A DNA stretch of 64,000 bases. It comes from Actinomortierella ambigua (taxonomy: Eukaryota; Mortierellomycota; Mortierellomycetes; Mortierellales; Mortierellaceae). The position numbers were made by a program, and so were the translations under genes. Where the stretch lies: positions 1 through 64,000 of the forward strand of contig JAAAJB010000038.1 of NCBI GenBank assembly GCA_016098155.1. Reading direction: 5' to 3'. This document shows, piece by piece, positions 1 through 10,821 of the stretch (position 1 is its first letter; each line of letters starts with the position of its first letter). The notes beneath the pieces were generated by a model. That model did not search any database and was not told the DNA's origin. It saw nothing but the letters and a program-made list of their open reading frames with translations.

Positions 1-567
1 TCGAAGCGACAGTCTGTCATGATCTCGCCCATCCAGGCAGCCATGGGCGGCGTGGGCGACAAGGCGTTTGACAAGGCTCTTGCAGCGGTGCAGAAGCATG
101 GATCGTCGCCGTTAGCTGGTTCATCACGCTCAGACTCTGAGAGCGCATCCCCGCGATCACCGTCGGTTGGTTTCCAGAGCCTGCACAGTCTCGCGTCGCC
201 TATTATATCGACCCCGAAAGAGCATGTTGGATCGCCATTATTACCTAGTTTGCACAATGGAGGAGGAGGAGGAGGCGATGGATACGACGACGAAGCCACA
301 AGACAAATGAAGGGCAAGGAAGTCGTCCAAAAGGTTGGACACAGCAGTGGCGTCGCGCTGGCGATCGATACCAGCAGTAATGGCCATGTCTCAGAGCATG
401 GTCGCCTGCTAGCAGGCGAAGCTGAACGAGGACTGTCGTCTGCCCTGACATCTGCATCTGTCGTGGATTCGTTTGGCGCCCAGTTTATGGTGTTGTGGCA
501 TAGGCCAGCATGGAAGGTCGGCATCACGTTTGCTGTGTTGTGGGTACTCAACTTTATTTCACCGTGA
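1..567 (+). CDS. C-terminal part of a tail-anchored membrane protein (5' end outside window)
   Basis: The reading frame is open from the first base to a TGA at 565-567, so this is the last part of a longer gene. The visible ~188 residues are mostly disordered and Ser/Gly-rich, with a run of six glycines near the middle. The extreme C-terminus, WKVGITFAVLWVLNFISP, is a single hydrophobic segment with almost nothing after it, typical of a tail-anchored protein facing the cytosol from the ER, mitochondrial or peroxisomal membrane. A Met at base 19 could be taken as a start, but the upstream frame is open and there is no promoter context. I do not recognise the family; the diagnostic domain is probably upstream of the window. 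Confidence 0.55.
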   Translation, partial: SKRQSVMISPIQAAMGGVGDKAFDKALAAVQKHGSSPLAGSSRSDSESASPRSPSVGFQSLHSLASPIISTPKEHVGSPLLPSLHNGGGGGGDGYDDEATRQMKGKEVVQKVGHSSGVALAIDTSSNGHVSEHGRLLAGEAERGLSSALTSASVVDSFGAQFMVLWHRPAWKVGITFAVLWVLNFISP

Positions 568-1496
568 AAAAAAAAATCATAAAGCGCTTGTAATCACATG
601 TATGACGCATTTCGGCTTCTCGCATCGCATTCGAAAAAAAAAAAAAACACACTTTCTCTCCTAATAAACGTTTCGCAATCATGAAAAACTACTACAGGGG
701 GCCGCTGCACTAGTGTCCGCCCTTGACCATGGCTCAAGGTTTTCCTATCTTGTACGCCCGCCACGTTACAGTCGGAAGACCACTCATCATCCAATTCACA
801 GCATTACCGGAGTCAGGATACGTTCCAGCTATATAACATAATGGCTTTGGAGATCAGTCTCATGGTGGCCGAAGCTATTAACTGTCCTTCAGACGGCAGC
901 GACTGAACTGAGACGTACGATGCCGGCAGCAGCGATGGTATGGCAGTGTGGTGCAGATCACTTGCTATGGTACTGAGCGTTCGTGGTATTGGATGACTCT
1001 CATGTAGACTGCGTTATAGCCTGACTCACGTCGAACCCACCCTACAGGAGCCCTGCTATCAGCAACCTGACGCGCCATCACCTGCTCTGCCCTCAACATG
1101 CACTTGATGAAATAAGAACGGCTTCCAGATAGAGTGACCTCCGGCGAATGCACGGCCCTTCATTCATCTCCCATTTTCTCCTTTTTCCCGCGCACCTCTC
1201 CTCATTTTCCCAAAAGCCAGATTTCCACAGCGGTGTCATGGTCCGTGTTGTGCTCGCTGGCTTGGAAGAGGGGGAGGGATACCAGAGTCTCACGCGACCT
1301 TTGCAAGGAGGAGATATTTTACTCGTCATAAGCATGCCGTGTTCGCTTCATTGTATCCGGCCAATTCGCACCTGATCTCTGGTCATGCCACCGTGGAGGG
1401 CTGAGAGAAGAGTAGTACATAGTATTGTGTGCTTTACTTGCATGGCACAAAAATGAAAGGACATCTTCTTTGAGAATAAGAGAGAGAGTGTGTGTG

Positions 1497-1535
<39 letters not shown>

Positions 1536-1969
1536 AAGAAGGATCCTTGAAGGAATGTTGAAAGATGGTGAGGTGTTCCCAAATGATAGTGGTGACGGTG
1601 GGTATCCTACTGCCGCAGCCAGTGCATGGACAGCAAGGACAAGCGTCTCGTAGCCCTCTTCACACAGGTTCAACTTGCGACTTGAGGCGCCCTCAACACA
1701 CTACTGAGCACCTTATCTATGGATGAAAAGGGTGGAAGGCCATATGATACAGGTGTAACAAACCACACCACGACTGCCAGCAAGTTGCGGGGAATGATGG
1801 GGGATTGTCTCAGACATGATGCCCTAAATGTGGTGGCTTGCTGCGAACACAATAAAAGGCTCTGGAGAACACCCACAGGCATTTTTCTCACTCCTTCCCC
1901 ACCAATCCATACATTGGAGTTTGTTCACAGGAGCGCTTTGCTGAAACCACTTTCTTTCTTGCCATCAAC
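568..1969. other. Intergenic region without a recognisable gene
   Basis: About 1.4 kb with only short, overlapping frames and no recognisable protein. It holds A-tracts near 569-577 and 634-646 that suit the 3' UTR of the preceding gene, a GA/GT microsatellite near 1480-1528, and the promoter and 5' UTR of the gene starting at 1970. Confidence 0.5.
1501..1528. repeat. (AG)n microsatellite
   Basis: Uninterrupted AG dinucleotides, preceded at about 1480-1500 by shorter AG and TG runs. A simple repeat in intergenic DNA; no function is implied. Confidence 0.9.
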
Positions 1970-4379
1970 ATGAGCGCGCCCGACGGAGCTGACCAGCAGC
2001 CTGCCCTTAAACACTCTGTCGAAGAGACTGCAGTCAACCTTGAGAACAAATCCGAGTCCATTGCACCCCTGCCTGAAGACGCGCCTGTCGTTGGTTCCGC
2101 CTCTTCCGCTTCCACCAGAGACGACGTTGAGTCCCCTCACGAGCCTCGAACCAACATCGAGCGCATGGTCCCTAAAGTGTCAGGTCACCCGCCCACTGGC
2201 GCGTCTCAAGTCTCATCCTCATCTACCCCATCGCGCAACAAAGGGCGCACTTTCAGGGGGGCTACTGCAACGACTTCCTCCTCGTCGACAACCCATCCTC
2301 CTCACGATCCCTTGAGGTCAGCCTCAACCTTGGACACCCGTTCTGGTCAGGTCGAGATCGACTCGATTGTCGAGCAATTCACTCACATCTATGCCACGTT
2401 GGAAGGGCTCCGCACGGCGGTCAATCGTCTCGAACACACCCTAAAAGAAGCACGTATCCTCGATACCGGTACTCATCCGGCTGCTCTTGCATACAAGAAC
2501 ATCAGCCATGCATCACAAAAACACACTCTAGATCCAGAGCCTCCGTCGACCACACCAGCCACTGTGCCACAACGGTTATCCTTTCATTATGCTCGTGGAG
2601 CAAGGGGGCGTCAGGCAGCTACGTCTGCATCCGCATCGGCCTCTTCTGGTCGCCCTGGGTTTAGAAAGTTCGGAGCTCGTGGCCCTTCTTGGACGCCAAA
2701 GGTAAATCACAAGAGCTCGTTTATATGAAGACGAAGAGCAAAAAAAAACTTTGATGGGATGTCATCAGTGCTTTGATGCATAGTTGTCTGGAACAGGGTA
2801 TCATCGATCATTAAAAATAAGCTTATCACCGCTTTAACAACCTATGCCTATGAAACGAATAGGTCATTGAAAACAAGAATGTGCGTGCCATCCAAGACTT
2901 TAATGATTGCAAGCTGAGCCGGCAAGTCCTTCAATGTATGAGGGGACAAAAGTATGTTACCTGTACACATTTTTGTTGTTTACTTTCTAATAGGAAGGAC
3001 GTTGATTTTATAGCACAACAAAATGGAACCAATGCTCTAGTGAAAAAAATGGAGAGGACTGACAAGAGGTTTTTTCTTATTGCACGACCGTGAGGTTTCT
3101 TAGTATAGTAGAATTCGACTATGTTGACCAAATGGTCCTCAGGCCGTTGGTAGATGGCACAGATATCGTTCTCCAGGTCCGTGGCCAAAAGCTGCGCGAT
3201 TACGTTGGGTTCACACTCGTCGACGCTATGGCCGAGGCTAGCCCCGAAAGCTACGCAGTGGTCTTGGTGAACAGCCTTAGCTCACAGAGCACCCGCATCC
3301 TGACGACAACGTTGACCAAATTCCTCAGGGATGCTGAGCTGTCGGTCGACATCAAGAGATTTTCCGATGATTTGGCCGAAACAGTGACCGCCAACTCCCA
3401 GCGCGAGGAAGGTAAGCCGGCCGTCTTCATCTGCACAGCCGATTTATTTGCGCAACTAGCCCAGGAGGGTGTCCTTTCGTGCAGCCACCACGTGTTGCTG
3501 GTGATGTACGAGGCCGAGTACATCCTTGGTCGCTGGTCCGTCGTGCTGCCGAAAATCCAAAACGGCATCAAGGCGGCCGAGCCAGGCCAAATGGTCGTCG
3601 CAGTCATGCACGGTTCAACAGCTGTCTACGATTTGCCCGGCAAGCTCAACTTTCGTGACGATGGGGTCATATATAGCGCGGACTATGATATCCTCCACAG
3701 AGTGAGACACTTTTTCTTCGAGGATGACAATGTCATGGAAATGGTCCTCAACCGAGTGGTCGAGATCGGTGATTCAAATTTGGCCGTGGTGATCTGCAGC
3801 GATCAGAATGCCGTACAGCAAGTGCAAGATCTCATCAAGGAGCGTGTCAAAGTGGTAGGTGTTCTATTTCCTCTCCTTGATACCAGTACACTAGCTCGGT
3901 AACTGGAACGGTTGATTCACAATCCCCTCGTCTCGCATCGGCGTTCCACTACTGTTCGCCTGATAGTATTCTCCTGGGGACGCCGATATTTCAGCTGGAG
4001 TGTTGCTTACGACAAACCATGCTCCCTCTACCGGATTCCGAGACAGGCTCAATGGCTGCGTGCTCATCATTGTGGATCTTTCCGGCAACGGTGTTATCGG
4101 CGAACGCTATGTCAATATGTAAGTTTCTATATGTTTTTTAATGTGGTTTGTCAGACCATTTATTTCAACATACAGTGGATTCAAACGATGCTTACTCTTT
4201 TGTCCCTCCTCCTCCTGGACTTTGTGTGCCTTAGGACATCGTCTTATGTTGCCGTCGGGGAAGATTGTGATGTTGTTCTCAAAGTTGGCAGCGCGGATTC
4301 GATTAGGTCCATGGAGTCGCTTCTCGGGATCACGGTTACCAAGATTGAGCCTGGCCAGAACCCCTTCATAGCCTCCTAA
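1970..4379 (+). CDS. Degenerate eIF4A-type DEAD-box helicase-like protein
   Basis: Five-exon model in one frame: 1970-2701, 2863-2951, 3104-3854, 3968-4119, 4235-4379 (about 622 residues). Exon 1 encodes a ~244-residue disordered N-terminus with a short coiled-coil-like patch and an Arg/Gly-rich end. The rest follows the eIF4A/FAL1 order: a Q-motif-like block (IQDFNDCKLSRQVLQCM), a Walker A position reading VRGQKLRDYV instead of AxxGxGKT, VLLVMYEAEYIL where VLDEADxxL is expected, AVMHGS near the SAT position, a FFxxxDN block, AGVLLTTN near motif V, and an eIF4A-like C-terminus (GITVTKIEPGQNPF). The catalytic motifs visible to me (Walker A, DEAD, SAT) are replaced, so ATPase activity is unlikely. 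The model lacks ~20 residues around motif IV; a matching stretch lies in another frame inside the third intron (see findings). Family assignment is by motif order only. It may be a pseudo-enzyme or a decaying gene. Confidence 0.6.
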
Positions 4380-4738
4380 CCAGCCTGCCGCCCTCGCCCT
4401 CCCCCATTCACCTTGAGCGTCCAAGGGGGTTGGGTCATTGCTCACCACTCGCTTGCTCTTTCCGCATCTCGGTTGAGAAAAAAATGGACATGCTCCTACC
4501 CTCTTCTCACATACAGGTACACCTCTTCTTCTGCTATCTAGCAAATCCCCCTATGCCAATCGCGAACTTTTGCTACATTGCTTCTCGGAGTAAAAAAAAA
4601 AAAAAGAAAAAAGGTGGCTTTGAAGGGCGAGGGACTGTCCAAGGTTTGCCACCAACGTCGTTCATCGCTGGAGCGAGTTCAGTGTGTGCGGGCGGGGTGT
4701 GCTTCGCTTTCTCTAATCTCCCCATACCACATTCCATC
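4380..4738. other. Short intergenic region
   Basis: Contains a poly-A tract (about 4592-4611) and the presumed 3' UTR and promoter between two genes on the same strand. No coding sequence is seen. Confidence 0.5.
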
Positions 4739-6290
4739 ATGGCCACATTAAACATTAACCTGCAGTTCAGGTAATTGAAAACAATGATTCCGCAGTAGAA
4801 TACGAATAGGCTGGAATCAGATTGTGTGATAGAATCCAATGTCGGATGAAGTTTACTTCATGCCGGAATGCCTCGGCCTAATGGGAATGAATACTGAAGA
4901 CATTCAGGGTCCATGTATTTACCCGGGGAACGAGAAGAAGAGGAGGGAGGAAGAAGAGGGGTTAGGGGAGATAGAAAGTAGGGCGTAATTCGCATCGAGC
5001 ACATTCTTTTTTTTTTTCCTTCCTACACGCCCTCGCGAACCTTTCCTAGGCTTACATCTAAACCGTATACTTTCCTTCCCTTCGCTTCCCTTTGGTCTTT
5101 AGTGGCGGCATGGAGCTGCTCTTTGACAATCAGAAATCGATCAACGTGCAAATACCGTCGACGTTTTCTGACAAAGCTGTCGAGAAGCATGCTACAAATA
5201 TGCGCGACTTGATTGCTTGGACGGCGGAGAACCTCGTGCAGGAGCGACCAGAGCTTTTCCTAGGCAATGATGGATCAGTGTAGGTTTTTTTTTCTACCAC
5301 TTTACCTGTCTTTGTGAAAAACTTTAGAATGCGCGAGAATGTGTGTGTGTGTGGAGGGTAAGGCAGGGGTGAGGTAAGGGAGGTGTAGAATGGTCTCAGC
5401 CTCGAAAAAAGGGGGTAGGGTCCAAGTCTGACGATCTCTCATGATGCTACAATGTTGACGAAGATGCTCTGGTTCCTTTAGGAACAAAAGAAGATGGACA
5501 GATCGGACAAAAAAAAAGTCATTTCTATTTTTTACGCGTTTTTTATCTTGCCTATTCTTCTAAAAAAAAGGGTTTGTGACTGTAAGGGCATCTACACCAT
5601 CCAACAGGGATGCATCGAGATGCAAGGTGTAGTTTGTCCAAACGTCAAGATGCAAATTTGACTCATGGAAAAAAGGAGAGAAAAAGGGGTGTTTATGAAG
5701 TGAGGATGGGCGAGGCCTTTTTTTGGAGTCGAGTTTGTTGGGAATCAAACAGATGAAGAGAAATAGTACATGCAAATTTAGAGAGGACAGGAATAGCACT
5801 GCCCAGACTTTTGCGCAAGAGTCTCCTTGGGAATTGCGTCTTTATCTTTACCGAACAACCATGGGATAGGGCGAATGCAGGGTCATGTAAGGGAGCAGGA
5901 TACGAAAGGTGTAATAGAAAAGAGGGGGGGGGATCTGGGGAGCAGAGCAAAGGATGGGAGGAGGGGAAGGGAAACACATTTCCCCAAGTATTCATTCGTC
6001 CTATGCCCTAGCCGATTCTCATGATTGAGGACGTGTTTTTTCTTTCTTTTGTTTGCACCTGCATCTCATTTTCTCTGCATGAGATACTTTGGCGCACAAG
6101 CCTGTTGCGCTCTTTTCCCCTCACCGCGGACAATGCTATCTTTTTCTCTTTTTCTCTCTTTTTTTTTTACAGCCGATCAGGTATTCTTGTCCTTGTAAAC
6201 GACGCAGACTGGGAGCTGGAAGGCGAGCTAGAGTACGAGGTCCAAGACGGAGACGAGATTGTGTTTATCTCAACTTTGCATGGAGGATGA
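4739..6290 (+). CDS. URM1: Ubiquitin-related modifier URM1
   Basis: Three exons, 4739-4770, 5103-5279 and 6173-6290, splice in phase to about 108 residues; the family is usually ~100. The first exon encodes only [10 protein letters not shown] and is too short to stand out alone. The protein has the beta-grasp pattern ([12 protein letters not shown]..., [34 protein letters not shown]) and ends exactly in Gly-Gly, the carboxylate that is thiocarboxylated. Known family role: sulfur carrier for 2-thiolation of tRNA wobble uridines, activated by Uba4, and a protein conjugation tag under oxidative stress. The donor gtaggt at 5280 puts the GTC codon across the second intron, which is long (893 bases); the first is 332 bases. 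Confidence 0.93.
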
Positions 6291-8762
6291 GGGTAATCAA
6301 GAGGAAGTAAAAAATAAAGTTGATACTACCATTACTTTAGAGGTTCTCAAGTCTCGTGCTCGCGACCATTTCACACGTTGGTGACTCTGTGGAGTAAGCT
6401 AACATTGTGTAGAGACACAGAGGATTCGTCGAATTGCACCCTTTCTGCGACGTATAGGGATCATGGAGAGGAGCAAAGAGGGCTAGGCTTTGGTGGTTGT
6501 CTCGTATTGCTGGTGCTTTGTTCTCGAAGGGTTGTGTTGGGGGGACAGGAACGATAGTCGACTCTCCAGAGACAGTGATTAGGCAACGACGAAGGCAGGA
6601 TAGAAAAACTTGGCTCTCGGTGGCTTCATTGTTGATGGCGTCCAATGCATGATAGCGACGCTAACGATACCTATGCAAACGACAAACTTACGCGTAGAAT
6701 ATCGGTTCTTCGTAGCTCCTGGCTTACTTTGCCTGCTAATTTGATGGACACACAAAGCAGAGTCGGTTGCAATCTGCATCTTCTCCCCTTCCCCCCCCTG
6801 TGTTGCTCAGCTTCATCTGACCAATGTGGCGTGTGTGGCAGGGATAAAGGCAAACATAATACAAGGAGTTAGAGGTGCTCGGTTCGTTTACTTCTGGGGT
6901 CTTTGTCAGGCTCAACCCCAAGCGACTCATCATCTCTCTATCTCTCTTCTTGCTCGTACCCTAGACAAAACAACAAACAATATCCAATTTGAACTCTTTC
7001 CAGGGGTTAGAGCGAGGAACGGGCATGAGAGAAGAATCAATATGAGTGGAGATGGCACACGTACACAACAACATATTCAACCGACAATGCACAGCAACAG
7101 AGGGTACGTGCAGTGAAGCATGCAGGAGATAGGTTAATGGGGTGATAGGAGCTGGCTGTGTCGGCTTGTATTGCGGGTGGGAGAGCGGAAGACAGAGAGC
7201 TTCCAACCAACAAATGACCTACCTATGATCGCGATCGCATCCACCCACCCCCCCCTCCTTCAGTGCTTTATTTTTGTTCTGCCTTGGATGCGAGGAATTG
7301 TAAGCGAGGGGTGGGCAGCGACAAGCGATGGAGAGCGAGGAGAGGAAGAAGATGCATGCGCGCACGCTGCGTGTGCGTGTGGGTGGCAGCAGTGGTGGTG
7401 AGGGATCCGTTACAACGACGAAGAGAGAGAGAGGCAAAGAGGAGGGAGTTGTGACCAAAGCAAAGGGCTCCCTGAGGAGGGCCAATGCCACCAATGTCTG
7501 TTTTGGGTAAGGTAAAAAAGAAAAAGCTCGGCGTCGGTCAGCGAGTGTCACGGACAGCCGAAAGAGGGATGGCGTTGCAAACACCCCACCCCCACTTGCG
7601 TCTCCTTCCATGAATCCAACTACATTCTTATTCTCTTCATTTCACCATTCAATCAGCCTGTTGCTGCATTGAACCCAAAAAGAAGATTAATAGCCACAGT
7701 GGGTAATCCAACCAACCAACCAACCCCACGCACCCACCCTTGCCCACATCCACTATCGTCAGTCTCACTGCCACTGTCACTCTTCGCTCTGTTGACCTCT
7801 CCCTGTCTCCTTGACATCTACCCCTCTCCTCTCCTAACCAGGATCAGCAAAAGTCTCACTATTGCCTGTATCTGTGCTGTTGGCTCGATAGAACACTACA
7901 GCAGCGAGGAGACCTCCTTCCTCAAGGTGGGGCTCGCACACAAGCCTATTCTTGGCTCGGAGCCAGTGTGCTATCCCTTCTTGACACTTTTGTGTCCTCA
8001 ATCCCCTCGATTGCTAAAAAGATCCGCATCATCACTCCATTCCATTCTCAGTCGCAACATCCCCCCCCCCTCATTTCAACGCACAACACTCGCCTTCGGT
8101 CGACATATTCCATAGTGTCCCGATTAACGGTGCCGCCAAACATAACCCTATCATCCCTCCCTCAACGGTCATCATATCACACAGACAACAAACGCGAAAA
8201 TCATCTTGAGTGTAGTTTCTCACGCGGATACTCTTGAAGTAATGTTCTTCACACGCCGTCCTTTAATAGTGGCATCCATGCAACATTCGCGTGGATGCCA
8301 CTAATAAAGCGGGAAAACATGATCTGACATATCCCCACCTCTATCAACAACCCGTGGACCTTGGACCTCTTGTACTGCAGCAATCCTCAGCACGAACCAG
8401 TCCCTGGCTCCTTCTTCCCTACCCTTCTCCCCTCCCTCTCCCCCCTGTCCGTCCCCTCTTCTTTCCACACTCATCGCCTCATCTTACTATGTTCACCCAG
8501 CCCGCCAAAAAACGTACACTTTCAGTCATGAGTGAGCATTCACACTAATCAACACCGTTTGCACCCCTTTGTCTTTCTTTACATTCCTCCTCCAAAATTA
8601 TCCGTCCACAGAGTGTTCGTCCTCCCATCGCAGGCTTTTGACGGGCGCTCTCCTTTTCTCCTTCCTCGCCTTTCCCTCCACCTTTCCTGATCGACCTGGC
8701 TCTGCTGAACGGGACATAATCGACTTACGTCTTCACCACGTTAGGCCAGTGTGAATCGTCCC
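6291..8762. other. Long intergenic region, no supported gene
   Basis: About 2.5 kb between URM1 and the DHHC gene. It contains CT-rich and GA-rich stretches and several unconvincing frames on both strands. A minus-strand frame around 6340-6650 (about 100 codons) has no recognisable domain and no clean partner exon, so it is not called. The last few hundred bases are pyrimidine-rich, as expected of a promoter and 5' UTR. Confidence 0.45.
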
Positions 8763-10768
8763 ATGGCAGAAGGAAAGGTCCATACAGCGTTCTCGGCGGC
8801 AGATCGATCGGCTGCCTCTGTTGTAGTACCACAATCGCAACCACAGCCCCCCGCATCGACGATCATTTCCATCCCTGGCCAGACAGCGTTTAAAGCACCC
8901 GAAGATGAGGATCACGCCGCTGCCACTTCGTCTTCACATCGGACACCATCAACACCGGGCGCTGGAGAAGGTGCAAGTCATTCCCAGCCTGACGACGCAA
9001 ACGTCATTGTTGGGAACTTTCGAGTTCACCCGTCGGCGCTGGCCGTGCCGACCTTGGCAAGGTCTCCTGGTCTCCCAGGTGTGACAGCTGCCGAACAGAT
9101 GGCGGCCATCGCAGCCGGCGACCAAGGAAGTCGGAACAGCCACGACAGTACGCGCCCCCAGAGCGCCTCCGACAAGGCCTTTAGGCACATGTCGGATCTC
9201 ATCTCTCGCTCTCTTCCTATCATCCTACTGGGAATGGTCGCCTACATTTACTATGTCTTTGTTTTTCGAGTGTGTAGTAAGTTGAACCATTGACACGACG
9301 ATGTCTTTTTAGGTTTCTTTCATCTTACTATTGATACAGCAGCAAAGGCGTCGCGACAATGCAGCCACCTCAATAATGGGTCGGCTGCCTGGGTACTTCT
9401 GTCAAAGTCGGCGAGGACGGAATGGTGCTGCGATTGTCGAGGATGCTCAGTTCAGCAACTAATCGACACAATCGTTTCCATATTTAGTCCGATATTACCT
9501 TGACCTGAAGAACGATCAAACGCTTGCTAGTAGGTGTACTCCAGGGTTGCCCCTTCTTCCTCCTCCTCCACCTCCTCCTTCCATCTTTTCGCACCATGCC
9601 CAACTCCATCCTTGCATGCGACGACAAAGAGCATCCCACACAGGGCCCAGGCTGCAGGCGCTTGGTCTGCCTTTTCGCCTGTACAGTCATGATCCGCCGT
9701 TGGACAATGCTTCTGCTCCTGCACGTCTTTTTTGTTGTGTTTATTAGCAGTGGATTGTGTAAAGAGGGGGTTCATCTGTGTTCGTGTGCGACAAGTTTGT
9801 GTTTTGAAACAAATCGTCCTTCACCCCCCCACATACACAAAACTCCCTAACTTGCCTCAACAACCAATTACGAATGCTATCTTTCGTGATTCTGATGCGC
9901 GTTGGGTTCATCTCCATGTCGTGCTTATCAATCATGCCATGTATTGTGGTTGGTCATAGGGGGGAAGAGTAGAGTAGGGAAGGGCTTGCCGACGACACTG
10001 AATAATCCCTTTTGCTTGTTGGCTCTTAGTATGACTTCCCACGGAATGTTACGACTGCATTTTAGCTAACCATCCCCCCTCTTTGTGCGTGAGCACTGTC
10101 TCCTCCCCTTTCGTCTTCTCTCTCTCTCTTTTTTTTTTTTTTATTCTCTCTCCTTCATTCCAGTCGTCTATTTGTGTGTCTTCAATGTCCTAGTGTTTTT
10201 CTTCCTCGTGTCCTATGCTCGAAGCCTTGCCCGCTCTCCAGGAACGGCGCTGAAGGTAGGCATGCGACGTTGCATCACAACCATTCCACACAAATCCTTG
10301 CCGCGGTAATTCTGTATCCCCTTGTTGTTAATCCACTTTGCCCCACCTTTTCATCTGTAGCCTCCTGTTAGGAAGCCACCCCCTCCTATCCCTATCCTCA
10401 CAACCCCCTATCAGCCGCAGAGAGTTCCAAGCAACCTCAGCCATGTGTCACTCGTGTCTCATTCATCACACAATCCTTCGAGCGCTCCCGCTGTCCACCC
10501 TGCGGCGGCGGGTCTCAACCCGTCCTACCCATCCTATCAATCAACCGCTCCTTGCGTCTCTCACGACACGACCGCTGTGTCTTCGCCACTAGACTCAGTC
10601 GCTCCAAAGCTGGATCAAGTCGACGTTGTCATTTCCGTGGCCGACGATGGTGGCGCACGAACGTCGCTCACAGCCCCATTTGGAAATGGCACAAACGCTG
10701 CCACAGCAGCAGCAGTAGCATCACCAGAAGGTGCAGATGGTGCTACACCACCTACGGACACCACTTCC

Positions 10769-10821
<53 letters not shown>

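Noticed and set aside
6337..6779. Two overlapping minus-strand frames of about 65-100 codons downstream of URM1
   Set aside because: No recognised domain, no consistent exon join, and no start context; left as intergenic.
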